A stretch of DNA of 64,000 nt from Candidatus Electrothrix communis. Lineage in GTDB: Bacteria; Desulfobacterota; Desulfobulbia; Desulfobulbales; Desulfobulbaceae. Below are positions 8,880 to 16,307 of the stretch, one piece after another. The position numbers and the translations under genes were made by a program. The notes below the pieces were generated by a model that saw only the letters and a program-made list of their open reading frames with translations, made no database searches and was not told the origin of the DNA. The stretch is taken from positions 4,231,501 to 4,295,500 of the forward strand of contig CP130629.1 of assembly GCA_030644725.1 (NCBI GenBank), written 5' to 3'. How positions within the stretch are numbered: position 1 is the first letter of the stretch; each line of letters opens with the position of its first letter.

Positions 8880-9701
8880 GTGGTAAAAGTTCAGAATATC
8901 CTCAATATTCTTCAGGGAATCGCGCCTCTCGACCTTGCTCAGTCCTGGGATAATGTCGGTCTGCTTGTCGGTAGTCCTGACGGTCGGGTTACCTCGATTC
9001 TCCTTGCCTTGGATCCAGCCACGGCTCTGATTGCCGAGGCGGAGCAATGCAATGCCGAACTTATCATCACCCATCATCCTGCTATTTTTCATCCTTTGAA
9101 AAGTCTGCGTTCGGATCGTCCCTCGGAAAAATTTCTTCATGCCGCTGTGCAGACGGGGATACATGTCATCGGTTGCCATACCAATCTTGATGCCGCCTAT
9201 GGCGGGGTGAACGATGTTTTAGCGCAGCTGCTTAACTTGCAAGAGACCGTCCCGTTGTTGCCGGACGGCGGGGAGTGCAGCGGGAAAAAGACTGGATTAG
9301 GCAGGATAGGGGTACTTACGGAACCGGTTTCATCGGAGAGCTTTCTGGAACAACTGTCTGCCGTGCTTTCTCCCCCTTGGTTGCTGGAAGCTGGGTCACG
9401 GCCTGAGCAGGTGAGCAGGGTCGCAGTCTGCGGCGGCTCTTGCTCGGATATTTCTGCGACAGCCTTGGCAGCCGGAGCTGATGTGTTTATCACCTCTGAG
9501 GTTAAGCATGATGTAGCTCGGTGGGCTGAAGAGGCTGGATTTTGGCTGATTGACGGCGGTCATTTTGCCACGGAATATCCGGCAATGGAAGGATTGCGAC
9601 AATTGCTCGTTGAGAGGCTGGAAGCCTCTGCTATGGCGGTGCAGGTGCAGTGCGCACGGCAAGAGCCTCCACTGCGCTTGGCAGTAGGAAAGAGTTGCTG
9701 A
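8880..9701 (+). CDS. Nif3-like dinuclear metal centre protein (YbgI/DUF34 family)
   Basis: This is a 273-residue protein of the Nif3/YbgI family, hexameric metal-binding proteins often annotated as GTP cyclohydrolase I type 2 homologues, with no settled reaction. Typical motifs are LAQSWDNVGLLVG near the N-terminus, the metal ligands ITHHPAIFHPLKSL, then IGCHTNLDAAYGGVNDVLAQ, and the late SEVKHDVARWAEEAGFWLIDGGHFATE. I chose GTG at 8880 because the predicted protein then begins as family members do. A GTG at 8859 lies inside the terminator stem. No ribosome-binding site is visible for either. It is monocistronic or leads the following genes after a 199-base gap. Confidence 0.88.
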   Translation: MVKVQNILNILQGIAPLDLAQSWDNVGLLVGSPDGRVTSILLALDPATALIAEAEQCNAELIITHHPAIFHPLKSLRSDRPSEKFLHAAVQTGIHVIGCHTNLDAAYGGVNDVLAQLLNLQETVPLLPDGGECSGKKTGLGRIGVLTEPVSSESFLEQLSAVLSPPWLLEAGSRPEQVSRVAVCGGSCSDISATALAAGADVFITSEVKHDVARWAEEAGFWLIDGGHFATEYPAMEGLRQLLVERLEASAMAVQVQCARQEPPLRLAVGKSC

Positions 9702-9900
9702 GGAAAATGGCGGCTCTTGCAACATGAGAGCGCTCCCAGCGGGATCAACCCTATACGGAACAATGAGTAATAATGACCTACAACGTCTACGTTCTTTAGA
9801 AGAGAATGAGCATTGCCATAGATTTTTGATGCTGTTTTTTCAATATTTTTAACACGCCGACCTTTATGTCGGTCGGAATTTGATACATGAGGAGTTTACC

Positions 9901-10626
9901 TTGAAAGAAGATATCAGCGTGCTTATAGCCCTGCAGAAACTTGATACGGAACTTTCTGGATTTGACCGGAAAATTGAGGAAAAAAAACAGGAGCTGGTAG
10001 AGCGCGAGCAGGCCATCGCCGACAAAGAGGCTCTTGCTGGGCAATGCCGGGAAAAAGCGGTGGAGCTGGAGCAGAGCCGACGTGATATCAAGGCGGGCAG
10101 CGAGGATGCGGCGGAACGAATTAAGGATCGCCAGAGTAAAATGATGCAGGTGCAGACCAGCCGGGAGCATCAGGCCTTGCTGAAAGAGATCGAAGAGGCG
10201 AAGAAAACGATCAAGGATTCGGAAGAACAGCAGCTTCAGGTGATGGAGCAGGTGGAGGCGGAAGAGGCCAAAGCAAAAGAGCTGGAGAATCTTTGCACTG
10301 GAGAAAAGAAGCTTCTTGCCGAGGAAACCGGCAAGGTTGAAAAGGCGATTGAGAAGCTGAACGGGCGGCGTTTGTCTGTGCAGGATAAACGCGATAAGCT
10401 TGCCAAAAAGGTCTCGTCCTCATGGGTAAAACGCTATGATAAATTACTCAAGAAACGTGATGGGCTTGCTGTTGTCCGGGTAATTGATGCTGTTTGTCAG
10501 GGTTGTTTTATGACCATCCCGCCCCAGAAGTATAATGATATTTGTTTGGGAGAGCAGATTTTCACCTGCCCGACCTGTCAGCGTACCCTGTATTATTTGC
10601 CACCGTCTGATGAAGACAATGCCTAA
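9901..10626 (+). CDS. Coiled-coil protein with C-terminal C4 zinc ribbon (CT398-like)
   Basis: This 241-residue cytoplasmic protein has residues about 5-175 as an almost continuous charged coiled coil rich in E, K and Q. A zinc ribbon follows, with CQGC near residue 199 and CPTC near 223, and the conserved linker MTIPPQKYNDI. This is the CT398/HP0958 architecture. HP0958 (FlgZ) has been tied to flagellar regulation in Helicobacter, but the role in most bacteria is unknown. The TTG at 9901 is chosen because GAGGAG lies six bases upstream; another TTG at 9880 has no such site. A CCGACC/GGTCGG hairpin (9857-9876) precedes it. The stop is two bases before rnhA. Confidence 0.82.
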   Translation: MKEDISVLIALQKLDTELSGFDRKIEEKKQELVEREQAIADKEALAGQCREKAVELEQSRRDIKAGSEDAAERIKDRQSKMMQVQTSREHQALLKEIEEAKKTIKDSEEQQLQVMEQVEAEEAKAKELENLCTGEKKLLAEETGKVEKAIEKLNGRRLSVQDKRDKLAKKVSSSWVKRYDKLLKKRDGLAVVRVIDAVCQGCFMTIPPQKYNDICLGEQIFTCPTCQRTLYYLPPSDEDNA

Positions 10627-10628
10627 AA

Positions 10629-11246
10629 ATGTCTAAAACGTGTTTGGACAGGACCGCTCTTGCAGCAGCTCTGGGGGAACAGTTGCCGGATGCAATTATG
10701 GCAAAGCTATTCCCGGACTATGCTCTTGCAGAGTTACGCGCTGTTTTATGCGGTGCAAAGAAGACAGCAGGCCCGGTTACGGTTACCTCTTCTCCTGCTC
10801 AGCAGCAGAGTCTGTTTGTCGAACCGACTTCTGGTTCAGGCCTTGCCTGCAAACTCTTCACAGACGGTGCCTCTCGGGGGAATCCCGGAGAAGCTGGGGC
10901 CGGAAGTGTTCTTTTCGGTGGCGACGGGCAGGAGCTTGCGGCCTGTTCGTGCTATCTCGGTCAATGCACCAATAATGTAGCGGAATACAAGGCCTTGATT
11001 ATGGGGTTGCAATCTGTTCTTGAATTGGACTGTGGCAAGGTGGAAATCTATCTTGATTCGCAATTGATTGTTCGTCAGATTCAGGGGCAGTACAAGGTCA
11101 AACATCCGGCTCTGAAGCCCCTGTTTGAGAAGGTGAAAGAGCTGCTCGCTCAGATAGACAGCTGGACGGTTGCTCATGTGCCTCGGGAGCAGAATAAGCG
11201 GGCTGATGAGCTGGCCAATAAGGGGATTGACGAAAAAGCGGCGTAA
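10629..11246 (+). CDS. Ribonuclease HI family protein with N-terminal extension
   Basis: This 205-residue protein should cut the RNA strand of RNA-DNA hybrids. The RNase H fold starts near residue 73 with LFTDGASRGNPGEAGAGSVL (first catalytic Asp). It continues with NNVAEYKALIMGL (catalytic Glu), VEIYLDSQLIVRQIQG (second Asp) and HVPREQNKRADELAN (last Asp). The first 70 residues are not part of RNase H and resemble no domain I can name. It lies two bases after the zinc-ribbon gene and 16 bases before the RNase P RNA. Confidence 0.88.
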   Translation: MSKTCLDRTALAAALGEQLPDAIMAKLFPDYALAELRAVLCGAKKTAGPVTVTSSPAQQQSLFVEPTSGSGLACKLFTDGASRGNPGEAGAGSVLFGGDGQELAACSCYLGQCTNNVAEYKALIMGLQSVLELDCGKVEIYLDSQLIVRQIQGQYKVKHPALKPLFEKVKELLAQIDSWTVAHVPREQNKRADELANKGIDEKAA

Positions 11247-11262
11247 GAAAAACAACAGTTTC

Positions 11263-11628
11263 AGGGTGGACGCATGGTCGCTCCGGCTTTACGCCGGTGA
11301 GGAAAGTCCGAACACCGCAGGGCACGGTGGTTCCTAACGGGAACTCCGGGAAACCGGGGGAAAGTGCCACAGAAAATACACCGCCGATGGAACGACGTGT
11401 CGTTCACAGGTAAGGTTGAAATGGTGAGGTAAGAGCTCACCGCCTTTATGGTGACATAAAGGGCAGGGTAAACCCCACCGGGTGCAAGACCAAATAGGGA
11501 AACGTTTGAGGGCGGCTCCGTCCAAAGTTTCCGGGTAGGTTGCACGAGGTGCCGGGCAACCGGCATCCCAGTCAAATGATCATGGCCTGCTTCGGCAGGA
11601 ACAGAATTCGGCTTATAGTCCACCCTGT
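11263..11628 (+). ncRNA. rnpB: RNase P RNA component (class A)
   Basis: The molecule begins AGGGTGGAC and ends GTCCACCCT, which pair as helix P1. The conserved 5' core GAGGAAAGTCCGAACACC is at about 11319-11336, and GGGCAGGGTAAACCCCACC and AAATAGGGAAACG follow as in bacterial class A RNase P. The late CATGGCCTGCTTCGGCAGGA helix and AGAATTCGGCTTATAG close the fold. A run of T after P1 (11628-11636) serves as terminator. It matures the 5' ends of tRNAs. The promoter probably lies inside rnhA. Confidence 0.95.
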
Positions 11629-11642
11629 TTTTTTTTACGCAG

Positions 11643-11986
11643 ATGCAGTACACAAGAGCGCAAATCGAGACCTTCTCGCATTTCTTTCTCCTCTATCGGT
11701 TTGATATCGAACCGGAGAAATACAATTATTCCGCCCCACCTTTCTTGATGATGCCCCGCACGGGGTTTTTGCCTCCCGCCATCCCTGCCGTCTGAACAGT
11801 ATCGGCATGTCGGTTGGGAGGTAGCCAATGTCGTATAAGTACTTTTGATCTCAAGGCTGTTAAGCAGCAGCTTGGTATTCATCTGACAGGCTATTATCCT
11901 CGTAACACAGATATCCGCTCCATCCTTTCTGCGCATTCGGCAGCAACCGCAGCAAACGGAAAAACACTTCTTACAGGAACTGACTG
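11643..11986 (+). other. Intergenic stretch with possible decayed coding pieces upstream of ispDF
   Basis: There is no intact gene. A 52-codon frame begins with ATG at 11643 and stops at 11793-11795. From 11796 a continuous frame runs to TGA at 11985-11987, overlapping the ispDF ATG. Its end encodes a protein-like stretch (LKAVKQQLGIHLTGYYPRN followed by TDIRSIL). The two frames could be parts of one damaged upstream gene. A compact CCCC-GCAC-GGGG hairpin with five T at 11754-11770 could terminate transcription. I do not recognise a family. Confidence 0.3.
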
Positions 11987-13192
11987 ATGAACGAACACGA
12001 TATTCCTCCTATCATCGCCGCCATCATCCCGGCAGCAGGTTTCGGCACCCGAATGGGAGCCGCCATCCCCAAGCAATTCCTCGAACTGGCCGGAGAGCCT
12101 GTTTTTGTGCGGACTCTTCGGGTTTTTCTGGCCCACCCGGAAATCCACATCATTGTGCTTGTTCTGCCGCCGGAACAGTTGCAATCCGGCAAAGAGCAGC
12201 TCCTTCCCTTCCTCACCCAAGAGCAGCAGGGGAAAATGCTGTACACCACTGGAGGGGAAGCCCGCCAGCACTCGGTGCAGAACGGTATGAAGGCCCTGCC
12301 TGACTCGATTGAGCGTATTTTTGTCCATGACGGGGCCCGGCCTTTGGTGAGTGCGGAGATTATTGATCGCTGTTTAGCAGGTGTTGAGGAACACGGAGCT
12401 GTGATCGCGGCTGTGCCGGTCAAGGATACCTTAAAAGAGGTTGAGGACGGCACAGAGATCATCGGAACTGTTGATCGCTCCCAGCTTTGGCATGCCCAGA
12501 CCCCTCAGGCTATGGATCTGCACTTGTTGGAGCGGGCCTATGAGTATGCGGCAGCCACTGAATTTATCGGCACGGACGAGGCCTCTCTGCTGGAGCATGC
12601 CGGGGTTTCGGTGAGCGTGGTTATGGGCAGTGAAGAAAATATCAAGATTACCCGACCGGAGGATCTGCGGATTGCTGCCACTCTGCTCCGGGAAAATCAG
12701 GAAGGAGAGACAGCAATGCGGATAGGACACGGTTTTGATGCCCATCGGTTGGTGGAAGGACGCAAGCTTATTCTTGGTGGGGTGGACATTCCCTACGAGC
12801 TGGGTCTGGCTGGTCATTCGGATGCTGATGTTCTGGTTCATGCCCTGATGGATGCCCTGCTTGGGGCGCTCGGGGCCGGGGATATCGGACGGCATTTCCC
12901 GGATACCGATGAACAGTACCGGGATGCGGATAGCCTCACATTGCTGGAGCAGGTGATGGAGTTGGTCAAGGCCAAGAAGATGCGGTTGGTCAATGCGGAT
13001 ATCACGGTGGTTTGCCAACAGCCGAAGCTTGCTCCCCACTTGGCGACCATGCAAAGCAATCTTGCTGCTGTTTGCGGAACTACGCCGGAGTTGATCAATA
13101 TCAAGGCCACCACCACTGAGGAGATGGGCTATACCGGACGGGGAGAGGGGATTACGGCCCATGCGGTGGTGCTGCTGACTGAGACGGTATGA
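11987..13192 (+). CDS. ispDF: Bifunctional IspD/IspF isoprenoid enzyme
   Basis: This 401-residue fusion carries two steps of the MEP isoprenoid pathway. Residues 1-235 are IspD (2-C-methyl-D-erythritol 4-phosphate cytidylyltransferase), with AIIPAAGFGTRMG at the N-terminus, VHDGARPLV and the ITRPEDL tail. Residues 244-401 are IspF (MECDP synthase), beginning MRIGHGFDAHRLVEGRKLIL, then GLAGHSDADVLVHALMDALL with the zinc ligands, and VNADITVVCQQPKLAPH. Fused forms are known in several proteobacteria. In the cell both flank the IspE kinase step, which is not encoded nearby. Confidence 0.95.
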   Translation: MNEHDIPPIIAAIIPAAGFGTRMGAAIPKQFLELAGEPVFVRTLRVFLAHPEIHIIVLVLPPEQLQSGKEQLLPFLTQEQQGKMLYTTGGEARQHSVQNGMKALPDSIERIFVHDGARPLVSAEIIDRCLAGVEEHGAVIAAVPVKDTLKEVEDGTEIIGTVDRSQLWHAQTPQAMDLHLLERAYEYAAATEFIGTDEASLLEHAGVSVSVVMGSEENIKITRPEDLRIAATLLRENQEGETAMRIGHGFDAHRLVEGRKLILGGVDIPYELGLAGHSDADVLVHALMDALLGALGAGDIGRHFPDTDEQYRDADSLTLLEQVMELVKAKKMRLVNADITVVCQQPKLAPHLATMQSNLAAVCGTTPELINIKATTTEEMGYTGRGEGITAHAVVLLTETV

Positions 13193-13224
13193 TTGAGGGA
13201 CCGCATTCCGCATCACAACATGTA

Positions 13225-13305
13225 AGTAGGTATGCATAATAAGTTATTTTGCAGCAGGACGTTCTTGTAACTTCGTGCTTCACCATGCATAATGGTTATG
13301 CACGG
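13225..13305. repeat. Short GCATAAT-type inverted and direct repeats
   Basis: TATGCATAATAAG near 13231 and ATGCATAATGG near 13285 share a core. The latter forms the hairpin GCATAA-TGG-TTATGC at 13287-13301. A related CGCATAATGCATG occurs near 40780. They may be small dispersed repeats or binding sites ahead of the beta-helix gene. Confidence 0.3.
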
Positions 13306-13351
13306 GTACTTAACGGTTACCTGAAATCATAAAACCTACACAGGTGACACC

Positions 13352-16243
13352 ATGAGCTTTTTCCCCAACTTCATAACATTTTTTTTAGCAGTTCTTTTCT
13401 GCGGGGCTACACTTCCAGGCGGATTGGCCTACAGCGCAACTCTGTATGTTGATCAGGATAACAGCAGCGGAACAGAAAATGGCGTTTCCTGGAGCACTGC
13501 CTACACAGACCTACAGGATGCCCTATCTGCCGCCGCAAGCGATGATGAAATCTGGGTGGCAGAGGGGACGTATTATCCGGTCAGCGCATCCAACCCGACA
13601 GTGGCACAACGCTATATCTCTTTTGATCTGGTGGAGAACGTTGCTGTGTACGGCGGCTTTGCTGGCACCGAAAGCACCTTGTCGGAACGCGACTGGGAAG
13701 AGCATCTCACCATCCTGAGTGGAGCTATCGGAATAGCTGATGACGATACCGATAACTCGTTCCATGTTCTGCGCGGAGCAGTCGGTGCAAGCATTGACGG
13801 GTTTATTGTTGAGCACGGCTATGCAAAAATATATCCCAGCCAAACCTGCCCGGAAGACGGATCATTAATCACCGTGACCGGCGGAACAGGCAGCGAGGAG
13901 ATACTGCGGATTGTCACTGATATCCAGTGCATTGCGGGCGGAGGGCTGTATAATGTCCATGCCAATACGGTGGTGCGCAACATGATCTTTCGCTATAACT
14001 ATGCTGCCAAAGGCGGGGCTGTCTATAATATGGCGGTATCTGAATATGATTTTGATGCAAATAATATTGATAGTCGTGCGGATGATCCGTCTTTTGAAAA
14101 CGTTATCTTTCTGGAAAATATCGCCACCGGACGCGGAGGTGCTGTGAATGACGATTTTTATACCTCTCCCACCTTTGTTGATGTCCAGTTCCTGCATAAT
14201 CACTGCACAGCCAAAGGCGGAGCGGTCTACAATGATATGGGCTGCAATGCCTATTTCATTAATGTTCTGTTTGCAGACAATACGGCCCAGCGGGGAACAG
14301 CTCTGGTCAGCGACGGCACCTCCAATTCCCGACTTGTGTACACCACTATGGTGGGTAATAGCTCCAATGATATTGGGGCATCCCTATATCAGGGCACCTA
14401 TACTTCACCGCAAGCTGATGGACAACCTGTGAAAGGCAATGAACCGCATCTCTACGCCTCTGTCGTGTTGGGCAACACTTCAGCTGCATCTCCCTCCTCC
14501 ATTGACAGCTGGAATGATTCTTCGTTGAGCTGGGACGATGATTCTACTGTGGAGGAGACTGACGGCACCTTGACGACCACAGATTATCTGGATGAAGATT
14601 TTGTCTCGTTGGACGCTTCTGCTGGCTGGGATCCTGACCGGGATACCAGCGGTGAACTCAGTACTTGGCTCGCGCTTTTTGATGAAGACGACGAGAGTGA
14701 CCGGACATTTTCAATCCCTCCGTATCAGGCAATACCCACCGGCAGCAACAGCAACAGCATAATTTATGTAAAAAGCGATGTATCAGGGGGCAATAATGGT
14801 ACCAGCTGGGCAAACGCCTACCGAACGCTGACAGCGGCCCTCAATGAGGCATCAGGTTCCTCTGGCCAGGAGATTTGGGTGGCAGCGGGAACCTATTACC
14901 CAACCACCGGCACAGATCGGACCCAAACCTTTACAATGAAGAAGGGTGTTGCCGTGTACGGCGGCTTTCAGGGGACAGAGACTTTACTCAGCCAAAGGAA
15001 TGCCAGCACCTATTCCACGATCCTGAGCGGAGATATCGGCACGGCTGATGATCCGACAGATAATTCCTATCATGTGCTTTATGGAGCCTCTGGTGCTACG
15101 ATAGACGGTTTTGTCATCCAGGACGGCTATGCTGACGGCGAGCTGTACCACGGACGCGGCGGCGGTATGTTGATCTATGTGGAAAAGGCAACAGCCGCCA
15201 ATGGTGAGGGAGCTTCCCCGATCATCAGCAACTGTACCTTTCAGGAAAATTACGCCATTGAGGGTGGAGCCATTGCTGGCTATAACTATTCGTCGCCAAC
15301 CATCAGCAATACGGATTTCAGCAACAATAGTGCAGAGCGGGGAGGTGCAATTCTGTTCCGGGTGGGCGGAGATCCGACCATCTCCAGTAGCAATTTTACA
15401 GGGAATTCTGCCACAGATCGGGGCGGGGCAGTGTTTGTCGATTACGGCACCAACCCGGTGTTCACTGGCAACACCTTTACCACCAACTCCAGCGGGGGGA
15501 ATGGCGGAGCTATCTATGCGGATGATAAGGCCTCACAGCTCGGCTCAACCACTCTCCGTTTTACCAGTGATCAATTCACAGGCAATACAGCCGGAATGCG
15601 GGGCGGGGCTTTTGCCGTGTACAATAACAATACCAGTGTGGTCGGTGTGAATCTGACCTTGACCGATAATACTGCCGTAACAAGCGGCGGTGGAGTTGCT
15701 GTGGATCAGAGCCAGGATGATCTGCCAATCGACACCTATAAAGCCTGGGAGTGTACAGGATGTACCACCTCGGGGAATACCCCTGCCTCCCTCTATACCA
15801 CCCCGGACTATGTGGACTATGGGTATAATTACCCAGATGAACCCGAGATGCAGATCAAACGTGGCCTTTATGAGCTGGCCGACGGTAGCGGCAGTTATGC
15901 TTTTGGTTCTGTTGCTGTCGGGGAGGGAAGTACCAAAGTTTTCACGATCAAGAATATCGGTGAAGCAGATCTTACCCTGCCTGGCTCCCCTGCCGTTGTC
16001 ATCAGTGGGACCAATGCCGATGATTTTGCCGTAACCCAGCAGCCCGCGAGTACCATTGCAGAACACCGGACATCTGAAGTGGTTATCCAGTTTTCCCCGA
16101 CAGCAACAGGTTCCCGCACAGCCACGGTAACGGTTGCAAGCGATGCCGGTGATACCGAACATACCTTCACTGTCACCGGGATTGCGACCGAAGCGACCAG
16201 CAATGGCTCTATCGTGCCTATCATTATGCTTTTGTTGTTATAG
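13352..16243 (+). CDS. Secreted right-handed beta-helix protein with duplicated domain
   Basis: This 963-residue exported protein has an N-terminal signal peptide ending near residue 29. It carries two homologous parallel beta-helix domains. The first begins ATLYVDQDNSSGTENG and contains EIWVAEGTYYPV; the second, from about residue 469, begins IIYVKSDVSGGNNGTSW and contains EIWVAAGTYYP. Both continue with AVYGGF and a series of short GGA-rich coils typical of polymorphic outer-membrane and pectate-lyase-like repeats. Residues about 830-945 form an immunoglobulin-like 'choice-of-anchor D' module (SVAVGEGSTKVFTIKNIGEA). The protein ends in a bare hydrophobic tail, IVPIIMLLLL. It is probably a surface adhesin or cell-surface protein; no enzyme activity can be assigned. 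Confidence 0.82.
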   Translation: MSFFPNFITFFLAVLFCGATLPGGLAYSATLYVDQDNSSGTENGVSWSTAYTDLQDALSAAASDDEIWVAEGTYYPVSASNPTVAQRYISFDLVENVAVYGGFAGTESTLSERDWEEHLTILSGAIGIADDDTDNSFHVLRGAVGASIDGFIVEHGYAKIYPSQTCPEDGSLITVTGGTGSEEILRIVTDIQCIAGGGLYNVHANTVVRNMIFRYNYAAKGGAVYNMAVSEYDFDANNIDSRADDPSFENVIFLENIATGRGGAVNDDFYTSPTFVDVQFLHNHCTAKGGAVYNDMGCNAYFINVLFADNTAQRGTALVSDGTSNSRLVYTTMVGNSSNDIGASLYQGTYTSPQADGQPVKGNEPHLYASVVLGNTSAASPSSIDSWNDSSLSWDDDSTVEETDGTLTTTDYLDEDFVSLDASAGWDPDRDTSGELSTWLALFDEDDESDRTFSIPPYQAIPTGSNSNSIIYVKSDVSGGNNGTSWANAYRTLTAALNEASGSSGQEIWVAAGTYYPTTGTDRTQTFTMKKGVAVYGGFQGTETLLSQRNASTYSTILSGDIGTADDPTDNSYHVLYGASGATIDGFVIQDGYADGELYHGRGGGMLIYVEKATAANGEGASPIISNCTFQENYAIEGGAIAGYNYSSPTISNTDFSNNSAERGGAILFRVGGDPTISSSNFTGNSATDRGGAVFVDYGTNPVFTGNTFTTNSSGGNGGAIYADDKASQLGSTTLRFTSDQFTGNTAGMRGGAFAVYNNNTSVVGVNLTLTDNTAVTSGGGVAVDQSQDDLPIDTYKAWECTGCTTSGNTPASLYTTPDYVDYGYNYPDEPEMQIKRGLYELADGSGSYAFGSVAVGEGSTKVFTIKNIGEADLTLPGSPAVVISGTNADDFAVTQQPASTIAEHRTSEVVIQFSPTATGSRTATVTVASDAGDTEHTFTVTGIATEATSNGSIVPIIMLLLL

Positions 16244-16307
16244 GATGCGGCGATGATATCGAGAAAGAACACAGTGTATTTCACGAAATTTTGTTTTTCA
16301 GAGCGGC

